This document shows positions 1 to 11,080 of a stretch of 64,000 nucleotides of DNA, piece by piece. This DNA comes from Lottia gigantea. Lineage: Eukaryota; Mollusca; Gastropoda; Lottiidae. The stretch spans positions 1,117,797-1,181,796 of the forward strand of contig NW_008708358.1 of NCBI RefSeq assembly GCF_000327385.1, written 5' to 3'. Position 1 is the stretch's first letter, and every line of letters starts with the position of its first letter. Below the pieces are notes generated by a model, which worked only from the letters and a program-made list of their open reading frames with translations, made no database searches and was not told the DNA's origin. The translations under genes were made by a program, and so were the position numbers.

Positions 1-1340
1 ATCCTGGGTGCACAGACACCAGCTACTCCTTCTATCATATATTTACAAACACCAGCTACTACTTCTATCATGGGTGCACAAACACCAGGAACTCCTTCCA
101 TCATGGGAACAAAAACACCAGCTTATCCTTCTAACATGGGAACACAAACAACAGTTACTCATTCTATCATGGGTGCACAAACACCAGCTACTACTTCTAT
201 CATGGTGACACAAACAGTAGCTACTCCTTCTAACATGGGAACACAAACATTAGATACTCCTTCTATCATGAGTTCACAAATACCAGCTACTCCTTCTATC
301 ATGGATTCACAAACACCAACTACTCCTTCTATCCTGGGGGCACAAACACCAACTACTCCTTCTATCATGAGTACACAAGCAGTAGATACTCCTTCTATCA
401 TGGGGACACAAACACCGTCTACTCCTTCTATCATGAGGACACAAACACCAGCTACTCCTTCTATCATGAGTTCACAAACACCAACTACTCCTGCTATCAT
501 GGGTTCACAAACACCAACTACTCCTTCTATCATGGGGACACAAACACCATTTACACCGTCTATCATGGGTGCACAAACACCAACTACTCCTTCTATCATG
601 GGTTCACAAACACTAGCTAATCCTTCTATCATGGGTGCACAAACACCATTTACACCGTCTATCATAGGTGCACAAACACTAGCTACTCCTTCGATCATGG
701 GTTCACAAACACTAGCTAATCCTTCTATCATGGGTGCACAAACACCATTTACACCGTCTATCATAGGTGCACAAACACTAGCTACTCCTTCTATCATGAG
801 TTCACAAACACCAACTACTCCTTCTATCATGGGAACACAAACACCAGCTACTCCTGCTATCATGGGGACACAAACACCATTTACACCGTCCATAATGGGT
901 GCACAAATACTAGCTACTCCTTCTATCATGGGTTCACAAACACCAGCTAATCCTTCTATCATGGGTGCACAAACACCAGCTAATCCTTCTATCATAGGTT
1001 TACAAACACGAACTACTAGTTTTGTCATGGGTGCACAAACACCAGCTATCTTGGGTTCACAAACACTAGCTACGCCTTCTATTATGGGTTTACAAACACC
1101 AACTACGCCTTCTATCATGGGTTCACAAACACTAGATATTCCTTCTATCATGGGTTCACAAACGCTAGCTCCCCCTTCTATCATGGGAACACAAACACCA
1201 ACTACTCCTTCTATCATGGGTTCACAAACACTAACTCCGTCTTCTAGAATGGGTGCACCATCACCAGCTACCCATTCTATCATGGGTTCACAAACACCAA
1301 CTACTCCTTCTATCACAGGTTCAAAAATACTTAGCCCACC
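1..1340 (+). repeat. 33-bp coding tandem repeat (about 40 units)
   Basis: The stretch is a minisatellite with a 33-bp period, each unit close to ATCATGGGTACACAAACACC followed by an (A/G)CTACTCCTTCT-like half. Because 33 is a multiple of three the array stays in frame and encodes an 11-residue Thr/Pro/Ser unit. Units differ by scattered substitutions. Blocks near 598-700 and 709-800 look like copies of each other, which suggests later duplication of several units together. Confidence 0.95.
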
Positions 1341-4300
1341 ATTAATGATGGCTTCAGAAATTCTAGATTCATCCTCGTCCCTAATAAAAGATTCACTTAG
1401 CTCAATCCCTACCTTAGGAACAAAAGCATCTGTGACATCCAGTATTGTTGTAGAAAGCGTGTCCGGTACTTCCAGCACGATAACACCATCGCTTCCAATA
1501 TTAACTTCACAAAGTTCACCACATACAATGGAGTCACAAACACACTTGATAAATCTAATTGTCGGTTCGAACATCATTAACTTGAATAACGAAACTAGCA
1601 CACAAAATGGTACAATTTTAGAACCTGTGCAAAATATCATAGTGGCCGGAATAGATAGTTCACGATCTTTCATGGAATCAAGAACAGGGGAACAAATTTT
1701 GCTGCCACCAATCACCAGTTCCAATACTATAGGTATAAACACCAAACCATCACAAATCACTACACTTACAGATTCCAGTATGTTTTCAAATATTTCTCCA
1801 TACACAGGTTCTAAAACCATGGACCTTAATTCCTTCCAAACAGAACTACCACAACCTGTACCACCATCTCTTATGAATCTTGCTTCATCGCTTTCGCATC
1901 TTGACAATGCTTACACCTTAGATCTCACAACTAAAAAAGCAGAACCACCTCTAAGTACAGCATCATCTGTCGTACATACTACTTCATCATTGAATTCATT
2001 GTCCGGTCGTGCTACCATCAATCCAAATACTAACACCTTAGATCTCATAAATATGCAGATAGAAACTGTCTCATTATCTCTTTTACACCCAGCTTCATCA
2101 TTGAATTCGTTGTCTAGTCGTGCTTCTACTAACATTCTAGATCAAATAACCGTTACAACTGGATTTTCCAACTCTGCTGATTCCTCTCTGATCGTGCACT
2201 CTACTTCATCTTTGAGCTCACCCCCAACTCTTGCCTCTACTTTCCAAGATATTAACCTTGCAACAATTAAGACAGGAATTTTTAACCTTAAAACGCCATC
2301 TCTCCTCATACATCCTTCTTCATCGTCCATTGCTTCTACTTACCCACATACTAACACTCTGGATCTCACTGTTACAAAAAGCACTGGACCAATATTTGTT
2401 ATTAATCACTCCACGTTATCTCACATTGCTCCATCTAAAGAGATTATATATACTAGCACTAAATCAGCATCTGGAACTTCTTTACAGCCCACGGTGAGTA
2501 TGTGTCTAATACGGCATGCATTGAGTCAATAGTAAGCTGGTGATGGAAGGTGTGGCTGAACAAGAAAAAGTAGGCATAGGGAATATACGTGATATGACAG
2601 GTGCTTGGTTATTGGTGATTTTATCGGTTGCACCATATTACATGGTTCACAGAGATAGCGAAATGTTGTTTAACAATTCTAAACATATTATTATTTTTCT
2701 AACTTTACTTTACATGCATGAAACGTTATTTTCAATTTTGTTACTCTACAATATCCATTACTTTGGTACAGTATTAAACCCGATACAAATGAGGATAAGT
2801 GCATGGTTCTAGGATACCATTGTATAGTAGGCCTTTAGGTGGTTTGATTTATGTGCTTTCGAATGCTCTAACCGCTTAAACCAATAACCCTATGCTTTGT
2901 ATTACCCTTCTGTTAGCATTAATTGTAAATCGAACATACTTTCAAGTTTTTTACGTTTTAGATAAGGTGGTTGTGGTCTTTATAATTCGACTTTCAAATT
3001 TTCTATTTTACACTTAGATACTTATAATAAGCATCCAGAAGCAAAAATGATATACAAGGGACACTTAAAATGAACTACCTGGAATCTCAGTATCAAATTC
3101 ATTTCATGAAAATGATTTTCTTTGCTTTTCTTTTCAGGTAACCTCCGATAAAAACGCTTTTTCTTCCCCATCGAGTGCTCAAATTGTACCCACACTGACA
3201 CTGCAATTAGACAGCAGCAGTCCCTCTTTATTACGGAACAATGAATTAGATTCAGCAATACTTCCTTCTCCAGCAGAGCAATCGACATCAGCGTTCATTA
3301 ATTCATCAACAGTTATTCTGACGGATGTCAGTAGTGATCCTTTCTCTTCATTAACACCAATGGGCGTCCAAGATAGTTCATCAGACAGCCAGCAAATAGA
3401 AACATCAACACCTATGTTACAATCCTTGGATATTTCAACAATGAGTTTCGGAGCAACATCACTTCTGTCTTCAACCAGTCCTTCTTTTTCTCAATCAACT
3501 GTTGATGCTACTGTTTCTTCAGGTGCGTCAACTCCAACGAAAGAATTATCCTCAACAATGGTAACTGCACCAAAAACACCATCAGTGTCACAGATTCTAA
3601 AATCTGATTCACTCATAATTGCAGCTGTGGACTCAACACCAGTAAACCAAGTAACGACTACCATAAACGAAACACCGGACTCTACGGACCTTTTCATTTC
3701 GCCGTCAGTCATCATTCTAGGATCTACATCATTGCCTTCTGCAGATAGAACAACGTCTTTTTTAGTATCGTCATCATTGAAAGGTGCTCTTGAACCTTCA
3801 AGTTCTCCTGTTTTGCCTATTGATGATTCTTCATCCCCAGCCATTAGTAGCGGCACAACCATACCAATGTTATCCAACACTGCATCTGTGTCTTTTGCTA
3901 CTTCAACGACCCCAATATCCTCGATTTCTGCAAGTACTTCTGTGGCTGTAGCAACTAATTCAGCATCTACATCAATCGGTGCAACGTTTATGAGTACTCA
4001 AACGCCAGGAAGTAATGTAGCTACGTCAAGTACTCAGACTGCGACTCCGACTGTTATTACATCTATTACGAGTACTCAAACGCTAGGAAGTAATGTAACT
4101 ACGTCAAGTACTCAAACTGCGACTCCGACTGTTATTGCAAGTACTCAAACTCCAGGCAGTAATTCAGCTACGACAAGTATTCCAACAGTCAGTTCAACGG
4201 TTACGAGTACTCAAAATCAGGGAAGTACTGGAGCTACGACAACGAGTACGAGTTATGCGACTCCGAAAGTAAGTGCAACGGCACTAATAAGTAATACAGC

Positions 4301-5460
4301 TACTCCAGCAATAATTCCACTTGCTTCAACGAAAACGATTCTTGTAAGCAGTCAAACGAATCCGACAAGTACTCCACTGGCTTTGACTCCGAGTCCTGGA
4401 ACGTCATCTCCTGGTACTTATCCAGCCACTCCGATAATAAGTCCAGCAACACCGTCACAAGCTATTTCACTAACTTCTACTGTTACTACCACTGGGAACT
4501 CATTATCGTCAAATAATTCCCAAAAAGACGTCCCAGGTAAGTTTTAGAAAGCAACTTATTAGGCCTTTGACTTCGTTAGCACCAAAGATATTTATACCAG
4601 AATGTATTTGACACTCTTCATTTTTCTTTGAAACTACCCAATTACTTATAATCAATAGTCAAACTTCACCAGTATGATTGGAAGAGCTCATTTTGTAATG
4701 TTAGGCCTACAGGTGCTTCTATTTGCCTATATCCGAGCATGGTCCAAAACGACCTAATAAATAAGATTCTGAACAATTAAAATCACAGTTTTTTTTTTAA
4801 GCTGACCATGTTTTTGTTTTCTTGATTTTAGAAGTTTTGATAATTGTGGGAACACTATCTGGATTGTTTTTTCTCTTAATTGTTGCTCTCCTGGTAGCCA
4901 TCTTCTGCAAGTGTGGGGCGTAAGTATGCAAATTGGAATATTTCTATTTTCTATATTTTAACTAATAGCCGATTTTGATGGGTTATTTAAAGCTGTACGC
5001 ACTACTATTTAGCTTCTCACACAATGTGCTCCAGAATCTTCACAATTTCAAGCTATTACGAATTAAGTCTTATACCTTGGCATCATATATGTATATCAAC
5101 CTTGTATCACGGAGGGTTGGCGATGGCGTGATTTGATTGGGTTGTACGCAAGCAAATACGGTCAATCAGAACTCTCAACAGAAGGACTGTAAAAAAGGTG
5201 ACTGTGCGTGTTAATGGGGATTCTGAATACGAAGATCTGTTTATAATTTCCTCTACTCTTATTACAGGTTTGGTATCCGACGAAGACGTCCATCGTACTC
5301 ATCAGAAAGTAGTTCACTGGGAAGCAGTGATAAATTAACAATACCTCGACCTTTCGTCAGTGTATCGTCTCCCAGATATCTGGGAACGTGGACGACACGT
5401 GCAAGTCATAATGATATGCCGATATTCTACGCTAATTCCGCATATCGTACTGAATTATGA
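1..5460 (+). CDS. Mucin-like single-pass membrane protein (5' end off the window)
   Basis: Four exons are visible: 1-2493, 3138-4536, 4832-4919 and 5268-5460, joined in phases 0, 1 and 2, ending in TGA. The start lies to the left of the window. The first exon is about 40 copies of an 11-residue unit of the type MGTQTPATPSI followed by Ser/Thr-rich unique sequence. The second continues the Ser/Thr/Pro-rich stalk, with weaker repeats of the type STQTPGSNVATS near 3,980-4,300. The third exon encodes one hydrophobic helix (core LIIVGTLSGLFFLLIVALLV) and the last a short basic, Ser-rich tail starting FGIRRRRPSY. This reads as a heavily O-glycosylated cell-surface protein with a small cytoplasmic tail. 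No enzyme or adhesion domain is visible; a domain could sit in the missing N-terminus. A polyadenylation signal AATAAA follows at 6,459. Exon structure is confident; function is inferred only from composition. Confidence 0.85.
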
Positions 5461-7378
5461 TCGTGATGTCGACGTGGACAGTGGACAGTGAAATCCAAAG
5501 ATGTGTAATCGGTGATCATTATCGATCAATATTGCAATGAACATCAATCTCTGAAGGATACTTATTGTGATCATCTAAGTGTATTATAAGAAGTATCACA
5601 CGTTCATATTGCCTTCAATTTCGTCCATGACACGATGTTACGTTCGTCAGGCTCAACCTCTTCATATTATAATACCATTTATTTAATGAACTAAGATAAA
5701 GTATCAGCTAAAAGTATATTTTGTTGGGCTGGTCCCTAAACCATTTGTCACTCTGTGTACATAATATTTTGATATATTGTAATATGATTAAACCTCTAAC
5801 TTTAGTGATAAGACCTTGCGATTAGTTTAGTTTTTGTTCTAAAGTTGTAACTTCATAACGCGGCAACACCGCCATCAAGAACGAATGAAATTTTCTTGTG
5901 TATTATGGAATGTCCACATGGACAGTACAAACTACAAAGTACATCCACAACTATTTTAGTACCCTCAAAGACGCTAGATCTGGCAATTACATGGCGAGAC
6001 ACTTGTTTCATGAAACAATGGAAAATATAGCCACCTTTATAAAGGTGATTTAGGGTATACCTGTATACATATCTTTGTCTGAACAGTCTTTTTAAAAAAA
6101 TTGAGGTAAATTAACTCCATTTCATTGATTTGACTGTTTTGAGTATTACTCGACTTGATATGTGCACTCCGATTGCTTTAGCTCGAGACATCGACTAAGT
6201 GCTAGGCGTAGTAACCTTTTAGTTGAAGCAAACTATGTCGTAACCTATATTCTGTACCAAGGGTCTTGCCTTGTCAGATCAAAAGGTAATTTGTAAAGAT
6301 ATGATCACGTTCTCTTCTCATGTCGAGTTAATCTATGTTGGTCGTGTATGGTGATCTATTTATTTAATCTGATTATAATACGACCATAGTATATCACAAT
6401 TACTTAAAGATACTGAGTATCCAACATTTCTGCATGTACATACTGTTTGTTACTTATGAATAAACGATAATGAATTAAACAAATATGTTATTCTATTGAG
6501 TTGTCTTACTCGTTCATATGCCTTTTGGTTGCCATATAGGAGATTCAGTCATCCAGTCGCCATACCTGGAACACATGCCGGAATTATGTGATGAGCGTTT
6601 GTCAATAAGGAAAAAGTTGTGCGCCCTACTTTGGCTTGAAAAACTGGCGTCAGATTGCAATGTGCAATGAAGGAGAGCATCAGTCTACTCTATTTCGATT
6701 TGTGGGTGTCCAAGGGATTTTAGTGGGCCTCGATTGGCTGTCTTAACATGTTAAAAACTGCATGTACATCTGTTTCGCCAGCCCCTTTTACCTACATCAC
6801 TGAAGAAGAGGATACCATCTCCATCCCAACCTAAACTGATGAACAATGAAAATAACTAGCCGAGATTCACACAAATCTATTCATTAAATAAATTTAAACG
6901 AATTTGGTACAAAAATACATTTTGAAATAATTTCCACGAACGTTTAAGAAGCCATTTAAGAATTCATCGGAACAGAAAGGCACAAGAGATTCGGTGTCAA
7001 TCAATCAATTTGAGAATCAATGTATTCCATTAACAAAATTTAAAAAATGTATCAACAAAATTACACCGTTAATATATAGCACTGTTTTCAGAAGCTCGAG
7101 AGAAATGCCTCTTAACCATTTAGAACCACCCGGATCATCTTCGCAGTGGTCAAGGTATTACAAACTTTGTCTTATAATAATAATACCTTGATCATTGTGA
7201 AGATACACCTGGAAATGCATGTATATTAAACACTGTTTGTATTACAAGGCCGTCAAATGAGTTTTAAGAAACGGACAGCGACTTACATAAAAAAAACCCT
7301 GCAGAATATATAATAACACTAATGGGCTTAATGATATGAAACAGTTCAGGATCGGGAAGACACAAACAGTTTTGAATA
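5461..7378. other. 3' UTR of the mucin-like gene and convergent spacer
   Basis: From 5,461 to about 6,480 this is probably 3' untranslated sequence, ending after AATAAA at 6,459-6,464. The rest, to the stop codon of the zinc-finger gene, is AT-rich spacer between converging genes. The short open frame at 6,994-7,191 has no recognisable content. Confidence 0.6.
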
Positions 7379-10300
7379 TCACAACAATTCGCTAGAAAGT
7401 TTCTTTAACCTAACAGAACAGCGTTTAACCATGGTATGTTGTTGCATATGCGTCTTTTTGTGCCTATCAAATTCCGGTTTCGTGGATAGTAGAGCCGAAC
7501 ACACTTCACAACGAAATCTAATGTCTTTATGTGCAGAGTTCATGTGAGTTTTAAGTTCCTTTTCATCGAGCATTGATAGCGAACATAGGTCACACTCAAC
7601 TGAATTGGACTCCTCGTCTACGTCTGAATTCATGCTTTGAGTCTTGCTTTTGCTCGTATCATTCATGTCCTCGAGTTTGTGATTTTCCTCGTGCAATTGA
7701 AATTTTTGAATTTCAAAACTAAAAAATCGTTCATCACAAACATCGCAAATCAAAAACTTTTTGTCGCGATTAGGCTTTTTCAACTCTTTATGTGTATCAC
7801 TGCGTCGTTTCTTAGCATGAATTGCATCAGAAAGCGATTTTTTTATTTCTCGTTTTAACGTATGGCTCTGTGAATGCTCACCCAATGCCTCGCTACTTGA
7901 AAACCGTGCACCACATCTTTTCGCAGAACAAACAAAACTGTCCTTCTTTTGAAAATGCCTTTGTCTGTGAGAGTCATAACTCGCTCTGGTTGAAAATAGA
8001 ATAAAACAAACATCACAACGAAATCTTATATTTTTATGAAGCGCCTCCATATGATGCTGCATCTCCGTTTCACTGAATACGGACGTACTGCAGAGTTCAC
8101 AAGTTAATGTTTCTTCGGCGTTTAACGGCTCGATTTCTATAATGTTCGCTTCGTCTTGCTCTTCGTGAATATTTGGATCTTCTACTTCAGATGCAATAGT
8201 TTGTTTTTCATCATGAGTTGAGGTATCCATTGGCTCATTCGTTTCTGATACGCTACAATTTAGAGTTTTCACAGAATTTGGTAAGATCCTAATGCCGTGA
8301 GACAGTGGAGATGGTACTGCATGATGCGACTCGACATGTTGATTCATCTCCTCTTCCGTTTCAAATTTCACATCACACTCGTTATACGAACATCTTAAAA
8401 CTTCAGGCGCACTATGTGTACACTGGTGCCTATTTAACTCAGTTATGCTGTTAAACGACATGTCACAAGAGTCACAAACATAATTGTGAACCGATTCCAT
8501 GTGTTCTTTTAGATCACTACCATCAGCCATTTCCTGATGACAGAGGTGACACTTAATCGATTGCGACCGTACTTTCTTTGCGACTAGTTCCAAGTCCTCT
8601 GCAATGTCTTCCGATTCTTCCTTTTTATATTGTTCTTTCTTTTCTTTAGATTTATCTGGCTTATTGGTCTGCGAAGAAGTTTTTAGCTTATTTCCATTTG
8701 AATCATTTGAAAGTGTGTGAGTTAACTTATGCTCGGTTAATTCGCCTTCTGATTCAAATTCCATTGAACACAGATTACATAAATAGAGAATGTAATAAGT
8801 CGGACGAGGACCCTTCTTGACTAGTTCCAGGCCCTCTGAAATTTTAGATTTTGCTGGATTATTCGTCTGCGAAGATGTTGCAAGGCTTTTTCCATTTGAA
8901 CCATTTGGAAGTGTATGAGTTATCTGATGTTCAATCAATTCATGTTCTGTTTGAAATTCCATTGAACACAGATTACATAAATAAAGGATAAAATGGGGAG
9001 GGAGAGGACCCGTTTTCCTTTTTTGGGGGTGATCACTCAGTTCATGTGCACGTAATTGATCAAGTCTACGGAATATTTGTCCACAATCTTGACATTTTTT
9101 AGGATGATCTTTTAAATGATTCTCGTAAGCAAGGGCAAACCGGAATCTACGGGGACAATAGTTGCAGGTTATTTTGGATCTAAAAGGAACGCCGCCTGTT
9201 GTTGGCTTGTCTGTGACGGATTGTTCCGTTTGAGACTCATCGTGCATTTTGGCTTCTTTTGAAGCATCATTAGACGGTGTTTCTGGTTGAAGTCTATTGC
9301 CTTGGTGGTTCTTTGAGACAAGGCCACCATGATCGTGTGAAACTGTTGTCGAGTTAATATACGATCCACCAGCTACAGCCAAAACTGCCATTTCCTCGCC
9401 TGGTTGGATAGTGTCATGTTCTTCGAGGTTTCTTTTATCTTTTGTTGGCGATTCCTGAAATGTTGCACTCTTAGGCTCATCATCATGGGTTTTAGAGTGT
9501 TCTTGAAGTTGTTTCTCAGATTCAAATTTTAGTTCACAAATTTTACACTTTTGATTATGTGAGAGTAAATGTTGGTCGAGTTGAGACTGAAAGTTAAAGA
9601 GTTTCTTACAAATCTTACAAATAAAGTGCGAGCTCAGATGAATCTGAAATTCCTCTTCGCCGTCGAATTCGTCATCGCACACATCACAGTAGTAAAAATC
9701 CGTTATCTCATGCATTTCCATGTGAGCATCAAATCTAGATTTTAGAACTGTTTCATTGCAGATGTTACATTTCTCTGTCTTTGGGGATTTTAAATGAGTT
9801 TTCATGTGGTTCTTCAATTCATCGTTGCTTAACACATCACCGCACACACCGCACATTAATGTTTTTTTCTCATGTCGAATTTTACGATGAAGATTCAGTG
9901 AATCCTTGGAAGGAAATTGTTCTTTGCACGTGTAACAGGTTAAAGCAGAGAGTAAATGGGTCCTCTCGTGATTGTCAAATTCAAGAGGGTCCGAAAATTC
10001 CTCGCCGCAAGTAGCGCATTTAAAATCCTGATGCATCTCCAAATGTAGCGCAAACTCCTGTGGATCAAGAATAAAAATACCACACTCGTCGCATTGCATC
10101 ATCGATTTTTTATCGGAATTTGGACTAGTTTCACCCTCAGAATGTGTTTTCAGATGTAAATGCAAATTTTCTTCGAAGGCAAAACTTTCGTTACATTTCA
10201 GACAAGGATACTGATCCTTTTCGTACCTATAAGGTTTGGATGGATTTTGAAAAGCGATTGTTTGAACAACTGGTTGAATACCCTCAACGATGGGATGGGT

Positions 10301-11080
10301 TTTCAGATGTAGCAGGAGATTCTCTTGGAACGTGAAAGTCTTCTGACACAGTTGACATGCAAAATTACCTTGATCAGTTTTTTGGACGATTATCACTCTA
10401 TTAGGCGGTACTTGATGAATTGAATTGGTGTTTTGGTCTGGAAGCAAAACTGGGGCATTGGAGCTTAGAGATGAGCTGGATACACTTGCTACTTCGGCTA
10501 TCTTAAAGTTGATATTAGGTTCGATTAGAAGAACATTTGGTGCAAGCTTTGCATTCTTTTCATTCTTAGCATGGTCCTTTACATGCGAGAACAACAGTTG
10601 ATCGTTTTCAAAATCAGCATCACAAAACTCACATTTAAAATCTTTACTTGCGACGACATTGTCAACTCCTGCCGTACCAGTACCCGTAGGTTTACGATTT
10701 TTTTTAGGTTTGGGCTTGATGTCATGGATCTTTTTTAAATGGAGTTGAAAAATGTCAATATTACCGAATTTATCCGTGCAAAGACAACAGAAATATTTCT
10801 TTAGGACCACGTGATCCTCCATGTGTAATCTGAGATCAGTTATATTAGAGAACGTTTTGCCACAATTTTGACATTTGAAAAGGAACACTGCCACGTGGTT
10901 TTGCATGTGCTCCAGAAGATGTTCATGTTTTTCAAAATACGTCACACATACAGCACATTTAAATGTCTTTATAGCATGTTTATCTTGATGATGTGACTCT
11001 AAACCGGCTTTATCATTAAACATTTCACTGCAAATTTCACAAATAAAAAAAGTTTTTTCGTCTGTCTCGCCTTCCTCCAT
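7379..11080 (-). CDS. C2H2 zinc-finger protein with 28 fingers
   Basis: One coding exon of 1,233 codons. I start it at the ATG at 11,078-11,080 (MEEGETDEKTFF) because a polypyrimidine tract and CAG acceptor lie just upstream on the minus strand, so the open frame beyond it is probably intron. I count 28 C2H2 motifs of the form CxxC-x12-HxxxH, the first near residue 14 and the last near the C-terminus. Two (near residues 930-960) have four residues between the cysteines. The usual TGEKPY linkers of KRAB-type arrays are missing; fingers are separated by variable, often acidic or Lys-rich stretches. Two neighbouring fingers (both CNLCSMEF) are recent duplicates. No BTB, KRAB, SCAN or ZAD domain is seen. 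Probably a nuclear DNA- or RNA-binding regulator; its target cannot be read from the sequence. Confidence 0.9.
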   Translation of the reverse strand: MEEGETDEKTFFICEICSEMFNDKAGLESHHQDKHAIKTFKCAVCVTYFEKHEHLLEHMQNHVAVFLFKCQNCGKTFSNITDLRLHMEDHVVLKKYFCCLCTDKFGNIDIFQLHLKKIHDIKPKPKKNRKPTGTGTAGVDNVVASKDFKCEFCDADFENDQLLFSHVKDHAKNEKNAKLAPNVLLIEPNINFKIAEVASVSSSSLSSNAPVLLPDQNTNSIHQVPPNRVIIVQKTDQGNFACQLCQKTFTFQENLLLHLKTHPIVEGIQPVVQTIAFQNPSKPYRYEKDQYPCLKCNESFAFEENLHLHLKTHSEGETSPNSDKKSMMQCDECGIFILDPQEFALHLEMHQDFKCATCGEEFSDPLEFDNHERTHLLSALTCYTCKEQFPSKDSLNLHRKIRHEKKTLMCGVCGDVLSNDELKNHMKTHLKSPKTEKCNICNETVLKSRFDAHMEMHEITDFYYCDVCDDEFDGEEEFQIHLSSHFICKICKKLFNFQSQLDQHLLSHNQKCKICELKFESEKQLQEHSKTHDDEPKSATFQESPTKDKRNLEEHDTIQPGEEMAVLAVAGGSYINSTTVSHDHGGLVSKNHQGNRLQPETPSNDASKEAKMHDESQTEQSVTDKPTTGGVPFRSKITCNYCPRRFRFALAYENHLKDHPKKCQDCGQIFRRLDQLRAHELSDHPQKRKTGPLPPHFILYLCNLCSMEFQTEHELIEHQITHTLPNGSNGKSLATSSQTNNPAKSKISEGLELVKKGPRPTYYILYLCNLCSMEFESEGELTEHKLTHTLSNDSNGNKLKTSSQTNKPDKSKEKKEQYKKEESEDIAEDLELVAKKVRSQSIKCHLCHQEMADGSDLKEHMESVHNYVCDSCDMSFNSITELNRHQCTHSAPEVLRCSYNECDVKFETEEEMNQHVESHHAVPSPLSHGIRILPNSVKTLNCSVSETNEPMDTSTHDEKQTIASEVEDPNIHEEQDEANIIEIEPLNAEETLTCELCSTSVFSETEMQHHMEALHKNIRFRCDVCFILFSTRASYDSHRQRHFQKKDSFVCSAKRCGARFSSSEALGEHSQSHTLKREIKKSLSDAIHAKKRRSDTHKELKKPNRDKKFLICDVCDERFFSFEIQKFQLHEENHKLEDMNDTSKSKTQSMNSDVDEESNSVECDLCSLSMLDEKELKTHMNSAHKDIRFRCEVCSALLSTKPEFDRHKKTHMQQHTMVKRCSVRLKKLSSELL

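Noticed and set aside
159-1907. Minus-strand open frame of 582 codons
   Set aside because: It is the antisense reading of the 33-bp repeat. It stays open because the period is a multiple of three and the unit has no stop in that frame; it ends with the array and has no domain.
9169-10335. Short open frames on both strands within the zinc-finger exon
   Set aside because: They are out-of-frame shadows of a well-supported 1,233-codon gene.
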